This document shows positions 51,185 through 60,738 of a stretch of 64,000 nucleotides of DNA, piece by piece. The notes under the pieces are model-generated. The model did not search any database. It saw only the letters and a list, made by a program, of their open reading frames with translations, and was not told the origin of the DNA. Source of the DNA: G963662985 sp963662985 (GTDB taxonomy: Bacteria > Chloroflexota > Anaerolineae > Anaerolineales > UBA11579); assembly GCA_963662985.1 (NCBI GenBank), contig OY760067.1:2294001-2358000 (forward strand), read 5' to 3'. Each line of letters begins with the position of its first letter. The stretch's first letter is position 1. A program made the translations under genes and the position numbers.

Positions 51185-53683
51185 ATGAAACCATCTATAA
51201 AAAGATTACAAAAATTTTTTAGGCAAGAAGCCAATACAGATTATCAAGATAAGGCTGTTGTTGGTGGTCTATCTTCAATTCTAGATGAATGGATAAAACT
51301 TGCACAACAAGACCAACTTCCAGAAATTATTATCAAAGCTGTTTCAAGTCGTTTACGAGATTATCATAGATTGAATCCGGATTCACGAAAAATTGCATTA
51401 AAAGGACTGTGGACGAGAATTAAGAAGGATTTTAGAGATCAATTTAAAGAAGACAATAAATTAATCTCTAAAGAAAAACAACAAAATAATTTAAACCAAA
51501 ACAAAGATGAAATTTTTCAATCATTTGAAGAACAAATAAAAACAAAACAAACAAATTTTGAAAAAACGAAAATAGAAATCAATAAAAATACATTTCATAG
51601 AGTATCTACTAAACCTACACTAGATGTAAATCAAAATGTAATTAACATTACTGGAATAGGTCCAAAAAACTCAGAAAAATTATCAAGATTAGGAATTTTT
51701 ACGATACATGATTTACTCTATCATTTTCCTAGAAGATATGATGATTATTCAAATTTTAAGACTATTAATAGACTGAAAATCGATGATATAGTTTCAGTTT
51801 TAGGAATAGTAAAAAATATAATTTCTTATGATGGACGCTCAGGAAAAAAGGTTACAGAAGTAATTATTCAAGATGGGACTGGAGTTTTATCTGCAATTTG
51901 GTTTAATCAACCTTGGATTAGAAATACTATTAGAGTAAATGATGAAATAGTTCTTGCTGGAAAAGTGGACTTATATTTAGGTAAAAAAGTAATCAATAAT
52001 CCTGAATACGAAAAAGTCGAAGATGAAAATTTAAATACTGGAAGAATATTGCCTGTATATAATTTAACTGCAAGACTTTCTCAGCAATGGCTTCGTAAAC
52101 AAATATATAGTTTGTTAAATGAGTATTCTCTCGATATTCAAGAAACTTTAAGTGACGAGATCATTGATGAAACTAATTTAATTTATCTTTCTGATGCTAT
52201 ATATCAATTACATTTTCCTGAAATTGAAGAAGTAATATCTATAGCTAAAAAGCGCGTTTTGTTTGATGAATTGTTTTTTATGCAGCTTTCAATGTTGCAT
52301 GAAAAGGCTAAATGGGAACAAAGAATAGGCATCCCAATGGTACTTCAAGATGATTACCTTGATGAATTTTCATCATTGTTACCATTTCTATTAACAAATG
52401 CTCAAAAAAAGGCGATGCAAAAAATCGAAGAAGATTTAAGTAATCAAGCACCAATGAATAGATTAATTCAAGGTGATGTCGGTTCAGGAAAGACTATTGT
52501 TGCAGCTTATGCAATTTGTATTTCGATACAGAATGGCTTCCAGTCAGCTGTAATGGCTCCTACAAGTATTTTAGCAGATCAGCATTATCAATTTTTTAAT
52601 GAGTTATTAGTTAATGAGTTTGGAATATTACAATCAGAAGAAATTGCATTGTTGGTAGGTGCTACTCCTCAATCTCAAAAAGATGAAATATATCGGAAAT
52701 TAAAAGATGGAACAATTAAGTTAATTATTGGAACTCACGCATTAATTCAAGAGACTGTTATTTTTAATAATCTCCAGCTAGCAATTATTGACGAACAGCA
52801 CAGGTTTGGTGTTAATCAAAGATCAAAGTTAAGAAACAAAGGTGAGAATGTCAATATGCTCATAATGACAGCTACGCCGATTCCTAGGTCATTAGCACTA
52901 ACAATATATGGAGATTTAAATGTTACCCTCATTGATGAATTACCAGCAAACCGAGTTGCAGTAGAAACATATTTAGTAACACCTAAAGAAAGAGAACGAA
53001 TCTATACTTTTATAGAAAAACAAATAGTAGAAGGCAATCAAGCTTATATTGTAGTTCCATTAGTTGAGGAATCTGATTCTTTAGATTATAAATCTGCTGT
53101 TAAAGAATATGAAAATTTATCTAAAAAGATTTTTTATAAACATAAAGTTGGTATGATTCATGGAAAAATGTCTTTAGAAGAGAAAGAAAGCATAATGCTT
53201 AATTTCAAAAATGGAGATATTGATGTGTTAGTCTCTACTACGGTAATTGAAGTGGGGGTTGACGTTTCAAATGCTACTGTAATTATGATTGAAGGTGCAG
53301 AGAGATTTGGCTTGGCTCAGTTACACCAATTACGTGGAAGAGTTGGACGAGGAAATAAAAAATCCTATTGTATATTAGTATCAAATAGTAAAGATGTTGA
53401 AAATAACGAACGTTTAAAAATTATGGAAAAAACTAATGATGGATTTGAGTTAGCCGAAAAAGATTTAGAAATGAGAGGTGCTGGAGATTTTTATGGTGTT
53501 CAACAATCTGGTTTTTCTAAATTACAATTATTATCATTTATCAATCTACCTTTAATTGAAGAATCAAAAAGTATTGCGATAAAGATTTATAGTGAAGATC
53601 CGTTATTAGAAAATAAAGACAATTTACCTATAAAAAATGCATTTGAAAAATATTTAAAAGAAAATCTAGGAGAAAGAAGCTAA
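51185..53683 (+). CDS. recG: ATP-dependent DNA helicase RecG
   Basis: Branch-migration helicase for stalled forks and Holliday junctions. At 832 residues it is about 140 longer than standard RecG because of an N-terminal helical, Lys/Gln/Asn-rich extension (about 1-150). The core then starts: INITGIGPKNSEKLSRLGI (HhH-like), the wedge OB fold (DIVSVLGIVKNI), Walker A GDVGSGKTIVAA (about 434-445), DEQHRFG (about 536-542), TATPIPRSLALT, motif VI QLRGRVGRG, and the RecG tail. Its stop overlaps the coaD start (TAATG). Confidence 0.95.
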   Translation: MKPSIKRLQKFFRQEANTDYQDKAVVGGLSSILDEWIKLAQQDQLPEIIIKAVSSRLRDYHRLNPDSRKIALKGLWTRIKKDFRDQFKEDNKLISKEKQQNNLNQNKDEIFQSFEEQIKTKQTNFEKTKIEINKNTFHRVSTKPTLDVNQNVINITGIGPKNSEKLSRLGIFTIHDLLYHFPRRYDDYSNFKTINRLKIDDIVSVLGIVKNIISYDGRSGKKVTEVIIQDGTGVLSAIWFNQPWIRNTIRVNDEIVLAGKVDLYLGKKVINNPEYEKVEDENLNTGRILPVYNLTARLSQQWLRKQIYSLLNEYSLDIQETLSDEIIDETNLIYLSDAIYQLHFPEIEEVISIAKKRVLFDELFFMQLSMLHEKAKWEQRIGIPMVLQDDYLDEFSSLLPFLLTNAQKKAMQKIEEDLSNQAPMNRLIQGDVGSGKTIVAAYAICISIQNGFQSAVMAPTSILADQHYQFFNELLVNEFGILQSEEIALLVGATPQSQKDEIYRKLKDGTIKLIIGTHALIQETVIFNNLQLAIIDEQHRFGVNQRSKLRNKGENVNMLIMTATPIPRSLALTIYGDLNVTLIDELPANRVAVETYLVTPKERERIYTFIEKQIVEGNQAYIVVPLVEESDSLDYKSAVKEYENLSKKIFYKHKVGMIHGKMSLEEKESIMLNFKNGDIDVLVSTTVIEVGVDVSNATVIMIEGAERFGLAQLHQLRGRVGRGNKKSYCILVSNSKDVENNERLKIMEKTNDGFELAEKDLEMRGAGDFYGVQQSGFSKLQLLSFINLPLIEESKSIAIKIYSEDPLLENKDNLPIKNAFEKYLKENLGERS

Positions 53684-54168
53684 TGACAAGAGCAGTTTTT
53701 CCCGCATCATTTGATCCAGTGCATAATGGTCATATAAATATTATTGGAAGAGCTTCAAAACTCTTTGATGAAATATATATTGCCGTATATGATAAACCAT
53801 TAAAAAATCTTTTATTCTCTCCAGAAGAAAGAATTTCATTAGTTCAATATACTTTTCGAGATAATCCTAAAACAAAAATTATTGGTTATAGTGGTTTGAC
53901 AATAGATTTATGTAAGAAAATGAATATTGATGTTGTTATCAGAGGGTTAAGAGTTGTTTCTGATTTTGAATATGAATTTAGAATGGCACATACTAATAAA
54001 TTACTATATGAAGAGTTAGAGACTATTGCATTAATAACAGATCCACAATTGACATTCCTTTCATCTTCTACAGTTAGAGAAATAGCAGCCCTACATGGAG
54101 ATGTCTCAAAAATGGTGCCACCGCATGTCAATAAAGCTTTAATAAAAAAATTCGAAAATATAGAATAA
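53683..54168 (+). CDS. coaD: Phosphopantetheine adenylyltransferase CoaD
   Basis: Fourth step of coenzyme A synthesis: 4'-phosphopantetheine and ATP to dephospho-CoA. The 161 residues have the family's usual length and motifs: AVFPASFDPVHNGHINII with the HxGH-type NGHI (about 4-21), VVIRGLRVVSDFEYEFRMAHTN (about 84-105), and LTFLSSSTVREIAALHGDVS (ISSTxxR equivalent, about 124-143). Translationally coupled to recG; the recG-coaD pairing is known in other bacteria. Confidence 0.96.
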   Translation: MTRAVFPASFDPVHNGHINIIGRASKLFDEIYIAVYDKPLKNLLFSPEERISLVQYTFRDNPKTKIIGYSGLTIDLCKKMNIDVVIRGLRVVSDFEYEFRMAHTNKLLYEELETIALITDPQLTFLSSSTVREIAALHGDVSKMVPPHVNKALIKKFENIE

Positions 54169-54255
54169 ATACTATAAATAATTTATAGTCAATTTTGAAT
54201 ATATCACTATAATTAAATTTATTATAGTGATATTTAATTAACAAAAGGAATTAGA

Positions 54256-54705
54256 ATGGATATAATTCAATTAATTGACCATCTTGAAAATTTAGTAAAT
54301 GAAAGTCGTTCCATTCCTCTTTCAAATAATATTGCTGTTGATTTGGATCGAATTTTGGATCTCATTGATCAAATGAAAAGTTCAATTCCTATCGAAATTC
54401 AAGAAGCGAAGAAAATATCTGGAAACAGAGAAAGAATCCAAATTCAAGCTAAAGAAGAAGCAAAAAGAATTATTTCTTTAGCGAGAGAAGAAGCTTCAAA
54501 ACATATATCTGATGAATCAATAGTCGAACAGGCGCAATTAAAGGCAAATGAAATAATTGCAATTGCGCAAAATGATGCAGAAAACTTGAGAATTCAAGCA
54601 GATGCATATGCACTTCAAAGTTTGCAGAAATTAGAAATTGATCTTGAAAGAATTATGAATCAAGTGAGAAGTGGAATTGCAACCTTAACCGAAGATGATT
54701 ATTGA
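54256..54705 (+). CDS. Small coiled-coil protein (DivIVA/ATP-synthase-b-like)
   Basis: 149 residues, almost entirely helical. LVNESRSIPLSNNIAVDLDRILDLIDQMKSSIPIEIQEAKKI (about 12-53) is followed by an Ala/Glu/Lys coiled coil (QAKEEAKRIISLAREEASKHIS; AQLKANEIIAIAQNDAENLRIQADAYALQ). Such proteins occur next to coaD in related genomes, in my recollection, but no function is known to me. It resembles F-ATPase b-subunit or cell-division coiled coils only in composition. SD AAGGA. Own terminator. Confidence 0.65.
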   Translation: MDIIQLIDHLENLVNESRSIPLSNNIAVDLDRILDLIDQMKSSIPIEIQEAKKISGNRERIQIQAKEEAKRIISLAREEASKHISDESIVEQAQLKANEIIAIAQNDAENLRIQADAYALQSLQKLEIDLERIMNQVRSGIATLTEDDY

Positions 54706-54737
54706 AATAAGTAGAATTATTAAAAAATTTTTATTAT

Positions 54738-54762
54738 AGAGTTGGAAATTCCAGCTCTTTTT
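54738..54762 (+). terminator. Terminator after the coiled-coil gene
   Basis: AGAGTTGG, AAATT loop, CCAGCTCT (one G-U pair), then TTTTT. Confidence 0.8.
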
Positions 54763-54803
54763 ATTTAGATTCTTTTTTTAAAATTGAAGGTAATATTTGG
54801 ATT

Positions 54804-56141
54804 ATGAAAAATGAAAATCAATATAACCAGGCGCTAGATTTTATTTACTCATTTATTAATCATAGTATGACACGCCAGAAAATGGTTCATTCTGAGGAAT
54901 ATTCTCTTCTTCGAATGAAAGAAATGATGAAATTGGTTGGAGATCCTCAGAATAAATACCCAAAGATTCATATTGCTGGTACAAAAGGAAAGGGATCGAC
55001 AGCAGCGTTTATATGCTCAGCATTAATGGAACAAGGTTATAAAACAGGTTTATATACTTCTCCTCATCTTATTAACTTTGAAGAAAGAATAAGGATTAAT
55101 TTCAAACCGATTGGCAAAAATCAATTAATTAATATTGTGGAAGAAATTAAGCCAGTTATTGAGAAATTTGATAATGTAACCACGTTTGAAATCATTACAA
55201 TGATTGGATTTTTAGCATTTGCAAAAGAAAATGTAGATATTGCTGTGATTGAAGTTGGTTTAGGAGGAAGGTTAGATGCCACAAATATTATCACTCCAAT
55301 ATTATCAATAATTTCTCCATTAGCAATTGATCATACAAATTTTTTAGGCAACACTATAGAAGCAATTGCTTATGAAAAAGCAGGGATAATAAAAGAAAAT
55401 ATTCCAATTGTGATAGCAAAACAAGAATATAAAAGTACTTTAAACGTTCTCTATGAAAAAGCTAAAAAAAGTCATTCTGAAATAATTGATTTGAATGATT
55501 TTTATCAAATACAAGATATTGATAGAAATTTAACTACACAGAGTTTTAACTTAAAAAGTAAAAAAATAAATAAAAAATTTAAAATAAAAATGTTAGGAGA
55601 TTATCAAATCGATAATTGTATAACAGCTTATTTTAGTTTGTTAAAAATTTCTGAAATAATTGAATTATCAGAAAATGCAATTGAAATTGGTTTAAGAAAG
55701 GCTGTTTGGAATGGGAGATTTGAGATTCTAAATAAAAATCCAATAATTGTTATTGATTCAGCTCATAATCCTTATTCAATAAAAAAATTATTACAATCGT
55801 TAAATAATTATTTTCCAAATAAAAAATATATATTAATATTTGGCGTGTCCATTGATAAGGATGTTAATAAAATGATTGAGTATTTTAAATCAGATATTTC
55901 ATTTTTAATTGCATCCAACTCGAATCATCCTAAAGCTATGGATCAAATTAATATTCAACAAATTGCAGAGAAATATGATATAAATAGTGAGTTCTCAAAA
56001 GATGCTAAAGATGCATTAGAAATTGCAATTAAAAACAGAAAAAATAATGAAATAATTGTATGTACAGGGAGCGTCTTTATGGCAGCAAGTTTGAAAGCTG
56101 CCTTTGAAGAAAATAATTTTGGAGAAATTAATGCCGGATAG
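54804..56141 (+). CDS. folC: Folylpolyglutamate synthase/dihydrofolate synthase FolC
   Basis: Mur-ligase-fold ATPase that adds glutamate to dihydropteroate/folates. The 445 residues show the FolC P-loop HIAGTKGKGSTAAFICSAL (about 54-72), TSPHLINFEERIRIN (about 84-98), AVIEVGLGGRLDATNII (about 145-161), SPLAIDHTNFLGNTIEAIAYEKAGI (about 168-192) and VIDSAHNPYSIKKL near residue 316. Complete and of usual length. Very AT-rich codon use. Its end overlaps the lon start. Confidence 0.94.
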   Translation: MKNENQYNQALDFIYSFINHSMTRQKMVHSEEYSLLRMKEMMKLVGDPQNKYPKIHIAGTKGKGSTAAFICSALMEQGYKTGLYTSPHLINFEERIRINFKPIGKNQLINIVEEIKPVIEKFDNVTTFEIITMIGFLAFAKENVDIAVIEVGLGGRLDATNIITPILSIISPLAIDHTNFLGNTIEAIAYEKAGIIKENIPIVIAKQEYKSTLNVLYEKAKKSHSEIIDLNDFYQIQDIDRNLTTQSFNLKSKKINKKFKIKMLGDYQIDNCITAYFSLLKISEIIELSENAIEIGLRKAVWNGRFEILNKNPIIVIDSAHNPYSIKKLLQSLNNYFPNKKYILIFGVSIDKDVNKMIEYFKSDISFLIASNSNHPKAMDQINIQQIAEKYDINSEFSKDAKDALEIAIKNRKNNEIIVCTGSVFMAASLKAAFEENNFGEINAG

Positions 56142-58566
56142 TAGAAATTTTTCTTTTCATGAGTTTAATGATTTTGATGAAGATGATTTAAATATTGTTT
56201 TTGATATTTTAGATAAAATTCCTTCTGCTTCACCTGATAATGATGGGATTGTTTTTTTACCTATATTTGATCTATCAGATAATCTTATTTTACCTTATGG
56301 AAAAGAACCTGTTTTTAACGAATCAATAATTAATAAAGATTTTTTAAATAATGATCTTATTAAAAATGGAATTGCAATAGGAATTTCGTTAAAAAATAAA
56401 GATAAAAAAAGAAATTTATCAAAAGAAGATTTTTTTCCTATTGGTGTTCAACTCTCTATTGTCCCTTTTATAATGGATCTTGAGGATAATGAAGAAAAAA
56501 AACAAATGTTTTTTTTAAACGCAAATTACCGAATAACTCTTCTGGATATTGAAAATAAAGATGGATTATTATTTGCTCGAGCAAAAATAATCCATGAACC
56601 TAAAGAAGATGAATATCTTCTTCAAACATATTTTAAAGCTCTTGAAAGCCAATTTGAAGAATATATATCATTAACTGACGATTTCGATTCTGACATAATA
56701 TACGAATTAGATGAGTTTCATAATTATTCAGCTAAAACTGATTGGATTGCAATGCAATTGAATCTAAATGAGGATGAACGATTATCAATATTAGAAGAAA
56801 TTAGTGTTGTTAATCGAATTCAATTAGTTTTAGATTTTTATATAAGAGAAAATAATCGGCTGAAATTAAAAGAAGAACTGAATAACAAAATAAATTCAAG
56901 ATTTGAAAAAACTCAAAAAGAAGCTTTTCTTAGAGAACAATTGAATGAAATCCAATCTGAATTAGGGCATGAAGATCCTTGGAGAACGGAAATTAATCAA
57001 TTACAAAAACTTCTAAGAAAAACAAGAATGCCAATTGAAGTTCAAAAAGTTGCCCAAAAAGAATTGCATCGATTAACTATGATGGCACTTATGTCACCTG
57101 AATCTGGCATAATAAGAACATATTTAGAATGGTTGGTAGAATTACCTTGGTATAAGAAAACAAATGATGTTTTAGATGTTAAAAAAGCAAAAGAAATTTT
57201 AGATTCTAATCATTATGGTATGGATAAAGCTAAGGACAGGATATTAGAATTTATTGCTGTTAAAAGCCTTAAACCTAAAAATGAGAAACAACCCATTTTA
57301 TGTTTTGTCGGTCCTCCAGGAACTGGAAAAACTTCTATGGGAAAATCTATCGCAAACGCACTTAATCGAGAATTTGTTCGAATTTCATTAGGTGGTGTAA
57401 AAGATGAAGCGGAAATTCGAGGTCATAGAAGAACTTATATAGGTGCAATGCCAGGAAGAATTATTCAAACTATAAAAAAGGCAGGAAATAGAAATCCTGT
57501 TTTTATGCTTGATGAAATTGATAAATTGGCTTCAGATCATCGAGGTGACCCATCTTCTGCTTTATTAGAAGTTTTAGATCCTGAACAAAACAATTCTTTT
57601 TCGGATAATTATTTGGAAGTTCCTTATGATTTGTCAGAAGCAATGTTCATTACCACAGCAAATTCTCAAGATACAATTCCTTGGCCTTTATTAGATAGAA
57701 TGGAAATAGTAGAATTTAATGGATATATAGAAGAAGAAAAAATCGAAATTTCAAAAAAATTCTTAATAAATAGACAATTAGATGTTAATGGATTAAGTAT
57801 TAGTGATATAGATTTCTCACTTGAAGCATTACAATCAATAATTAGAAAATATACATATGAGGCTGGGGTCAGAAATCTTGAAAGAATGATAGGCAATATT
57901 TGTAGAAAAATAGCGAGAAAAAAAGCAGAGAATCAAGATTTTGATCATATGATTGATGATTCTATGTTAACAGAACTTTTAGGTCCCCCATTATTTAATG
58001 AAACTAAAATTTTGGAATCTGATTTAGTTGGTGTAGCAACAGCATTAGCTTGGACTTACAATGGCGGAGATATAATGCCAGTAGAAGTATTGATTACATC
58101 AGGTAAAGGACAATTACATATGACAGGATCATTGGGGGAGATAATGCAAGAATCAATTCAAGCTGGGTTAACTTATTTAAAAGCAAATTCTAAAAATCTC
58201 AATATTGAAGATATTGATTTTGAAGAAATTGACGTGCATATTCATGTGCCTGAAGGAGCAGTTCCTAAAGATGGTCCTTCAGCAGGGATTACTGTGTTAA
58301 CTGCAATGTTGTCGGCTTTTACTGATAAAAAAGTAAAAAGAGATGTTGGTATGACAGGTGAAATTACATTATTAGGTAGAGTTCTGCCAATAGGTGGAGT
58401 TAAGGAAAAAGTCCTAGCAGCGAGCAGGGCAGGTATAAAGACAGTAATTTTACCCGAATTAAATAATAAAGATTTAATAGAAATTCCAGAAAATATAAAA
58501 AATAATATAGAAATCAAATTTGTTAAAACATTTATGGAAGTTATCGATATAGCTTTAGTTAAGTAA
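56131..58566 (+). CDS. lon: ATP-dependent protease Lon (diverged N-terminus)
   Basis: Soluble AAA+ serine protease. I chose ATG 56131 (811 residues) because GGAGAA precedes it; an upstream in-frame start lies inside folC. The N-terminal substrate domain (about 1-170) is hard to recognise. Then come the helical part (LREQLNEIQSELGHED), Walker A GPPGTGKTSMGKSIA (about 394-408), FMLDEIDKLASDHRGDPSSALLEVLDPEQNNSF (about 456-488), and the protease domain with the Ser in PKDGPSAGIT and the Lys in GGVKEKVLAASRAG, forming the Ser-Lys dyad. Complete. Confidence 0.94.
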   Translation: MPDSRNFSFHEFNDFDEDDLNIVFDILDKIPSASPDNDGIVFLPIFDLSDNLILPYGKEPVFNESIINKDFLNNDLIKNGIAIGISLKNKDKKRNLSKEDFFPIGVQLSIVPFIMDLEDNEEKKQMFFLNANYRITLLDIENKDGLLFARAKIIHEPKEDEYLLQTYFKALESQFEEYISLTDDFDSDIIYELDEFHNYSAKTDWIAMQLNLNEDERLSILEEISVVNRIQLVLDFYIRENNRLKLKEELNNKINSRFEKTQKEAFLREQLNEIQSELGHEDPWRTEINQLQKLLRKTRMPIEVQKVAQKELHRLTMMALMSPESGIIRTYLEWLVELPWYKKTNDVLDVKKAKEILDSNHYGMDKAKDRILEFIAVKSLKPKNEKQPILCFVGPPGTGKTSMGKSIANALNREFVRISLGGVKDEAEIRGHRRTYIGAMPGRIIQTIKKAGNRNPVFMLDEIDKLASDHRGDPSSALLEVLDPEQNNSFSDNYLEVPYDLSEAMFITTANSQDTIPWPLLDRMEIVEFNGYIEEEKIEISKKFLINRQLDVNGLSISDIDFSLEALQSIIRKYTYEAGVRNLERMIGNICRKIARKKAENQDFDHMIDDSMLTELLGPPLFNETKILESDLVGVATALAWTYNGGDIMPVEVLITSGKGQLHMTGSLGEIMQESIQAGLTYLKANSKNLNIEDIDFEEIDVHIHVPEGAVPKDGPSAGITVLTAMLSAFTDKKVKRDVGMTGEITLLGRVLPIGGVKEKVLAASRAGIKTVILPELNNKDLIEIPENIKNNIEIKFVKTFMEVIDIALVK

Positions 58567-58583
58567 GTTTCTTGAATGATTTC

Positions 58584-58617
58584 AAAAGGAAAAGCAGCTT
58601 GCTTTTCCTTTTTTTTA
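58584..58617 (+). terminator. Terminator after lon
   Basis: AAAAGGAAAAGCA, GCT loop, TGCTTTTCCTTTT (13-bp perfect stem), then a T-run. It ends the folC-lon unit and precedes the NB-ARC gene. Confidence 0.9.
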
Positions 58618-58666
58618 TTTAACATTAAGATATACTAATTAAACATTTGATTAATCGGAGTGGGTA

Positions 58667-59938
58667 ATGGATAAGCATACATTATATATTGAATTAGAAA
58701 AAGCTTATAAAAACTTATATTTTTTTTCAGATGAAACTAAAAAATATTTTTCAGAATTTTTAATTATTAATAAAAATTACCAAGATTTAATATCGAGTGA
58801 AGATTTATCATCATATTTGATTAAGATATTGGATAGCCTTGAACCTGAATACTCAAATATATTACATGAAAGATATTTGAAAAGAAAATCAGCATTATTA
58901 ATTTCTCAAACATTATTTTTATCAAAAGATCAAGTAAATAGATACAAAAGAACTGGGTTAAATTTATTGTCAGAATTTATGATTGCAGAAGAAAAAAACC
59001 TTAGATATGCAATAAATAATGATTTATTAAAATCTATTCCATATTTTGACAATGTTTTTTTTGGTCATGCTGATGATGAAAATTTCATTTATAAGTTTTT
59101 AAATGACAAATCTGAAAAGAATAAATTAGTGATTACAGGAATTGGAGGTATTGGTAAATCAACTATATTAAATAAAACAATGAGAAATTATTTTAAATCA
59201 AATAATAGATACAATAATATTATTTGGATAAGAATTCCTAATGATACGATTGATAAATTAAAATTAGTAGAATTATTAAATCATTACATAGAAGATCAAC
59301 AGATTTTAAATACAGTTCTAATTATTGATAATATAAATTTAAAAGTAGAATTTCAAATAATTGACAATTATTTGAAAAATAAAAAAATTATTAATTCAAA
59401 AATAGTTTTTACTTCACGTTATAGGCCAATAAAAAACAATGACTATGACGAATTATGGATTTCAGAAATAGAAAAACATGAATATTATTTGTATTTAAAC
59501 AAAATTAGCAAATTCTCAATATCTGAAAATCAAATTTATGATCAGATTTATAACTTAATTGGTGGAAATCCTTTGGCAATAAAAATTACCAATTCTTTAT
59601 TTAATATATTTTCTCCTGAAGTAATAATTGATAATTTTTATAAATTGAAGATTAATACTATTGAAGATATGTTTAATTTTATTTTTTTAAAAGCATGGGA
59701 AACACTTAATAATAATGCAAAAGCTTGCCTTTTGTTAATCCCAATATTTAAAGATACGCCAATAACAATTTATCAAATTGCTAAAATATCTGGTATAGAT
59801 GTAATTGATGTTATCTCAGCCATTAGTGTTTTATATGAAAGATCATTGATTGAAGTAAGGGGAGGGTTTGATCAAAAACAATATGGAATACATTATTTAA
59901 CATATACGTTTTTAAAAGAAAAAGAATATGGATTATAA
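58667..59938 (+). CDS. NB-ARC (STAND) ATPase with sigma-region-4-like HTH
   Basis: 423 residues, very AT-rich. The N-terminal part (about 53-105: ILDSLEPEYSNILHERYLKRKSALLISQTLFLSKDQVNRYKRTGLNLL) resembles sigma-70 region 4, a DNA-binding HTH. The NB-ARC domain follows: Walker A GIGGIGKSTI (158-167), Walker B VLIIDNI (217-223), SKIVFTSRYRPI (about 243-254), GNPLAIKI (about 296-303) and a winged helix ending HYLTYTFLKEKEYGL. STAND ATPases are signal-activated switches in regulation or defence. The usual C-terminal sensor repeats are absent; the next gene may replace them. SD GGAG. Confidence 0.78.
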   Translation: MDKHTLYIELEKAYKNLYFFSDETKKYFSEFLIINKNYQDLISSEDLSSYLIKILDSLEPEYSNILHERYLKRKSALLISQTLFLSKDQVNRYKRTGLNLLSEFMIAEEKNLRYAINNDLLKSIPYFDNVFFGHADDENFIYKFLNDKSEKNKLVITGIGGIGKSTILNKTMRNYFKSNNRYNNIIWIRIPNDTIDKLKLVELLNHYIEDQQILNTVLIIDNINLKVEFQIIDNYLKNKKIINSKIVFTSRYRPIKNNDYDELWISEIEKHEYYLYLNKISKFSISENQIYDQIYNLIGGNPLAIKITNSLFNIFSPEVIIDNFYKLKINTIEDMFNFIFLKAWETLNNNAKACLLLIPIFKDTPITIYQIAKISGIDVIDVISAISVLYERSLIEVRGGFDQKQYGIHYLTYTFLKEKEYGL

Positions 59939-60689
59939 AAAACAATCGGAAATACTAGAAAATTACTGGCGAAATAAATTTTTATTTTCTAGTAGCTTTT
60001 CACATAAAGACTATAAAGATTTTTATAATTATCAAGATGCTTATAAATCTCTAGAAGATAATAAAATTTTTCTTTATTATTATTTAATTTCTTATAATTC
60101 TAACTATTTAATTAATTTCCAAAAATCAAATTTTTATAATGATTTAATGGAAAACATTTATTTAATAGATCAATTAAATAAAAATTTATATAACAAAGTT
60201 ATAAATGAAAATGATTTAGATAATTATTTCTTTTCTTTTCTTTTTCAAAGATATTTATTAGACTCAGTTTATGAAAATCTAAATATTAATTCATATGCTG
60301 ACTTTTTTGATCAGTATGAGCAATTTAATTGTAATCGTTATTATTCAATCCTAAAATATAATTTCAAGGAAAAACCAAATTTAATAAATATTCATGTATA
60401 TATTGAGAAGGCATTATTAAAATTAGTTTCAAGTTATAAAGTAAAAGAATATGATATTACTTTAAATTTATATTTAATTATTCAAAATAAAATTAATAAT
60501 AATATATTCTTAGAAAAATATTCGTATAGGTTAAATTATATTTTTCAATATATGGTTATGAATAATTTAAAAGATTTTGATTTTTTAATTAAAAGAAAAT
60601 ATAAAATCAATAGTTTTAAATTTAAAAAATTGAATGGAGGAGAAATAAAATTTGGTGAAAAAATATTAGATTTTTATTATTTAATATAA
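59928..60689 (+). CDS. Unknown protein coupled to the NB-ARC ATPase
   Basis: 253 residues, extremely AT-rich (Asn, Lys, Tyr, Phe, Leu), helical with many aromatic residues; no family recognised. It overlaps the end of the NB-ARC gene by 11 bases in another frame (ATGGATTATAA) and has no other Shine-Dalgarno sequence. It could be the separated C-terminal sensor of the STAND protein, since it starts where TPR-like repeats would begin, or a partner subunit. A frameshift splitting one gene cannot be excluded from sequence. Confidence 0.6.
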   Translation: MDYKKQSEILENYWRNKFLFSSSFSHKDYKDFYNYQDAYKSLEDNKIFLYYYLISYNSNYLINFQKSNFYNDLMENIYLIDQLNKNLYNKVINENDLDNYFFSFLFQRYLLDSVYENLNINSYADFFDQYEQFNCNRYYSILKYNFKEKPNLINIHVYIEKALLKLVSSYKVKEYDITLNLYLIIQNKINNNIFLEKYSYRLNYIFQYMVMNNLKDFDFLIKRKYKINSFKFKKLNGGEIKFGEKILDFYYLI

Positions 60690-60716
60690 AAAAGACTAGC
60701 AAAAAACTAGTCTTTT
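60690..60716. terminator. Bidirectional terminator between the NB-ARC pair and the S1 protein gene
   Basis: AAAAGACTAG, CAAAAAA loop, CTAGTCTTTT. The genes on both sides converge. Confidence 0.85.
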
Positions 60717-60738
60717 AATAACTCTGAGAGATTTTGGT

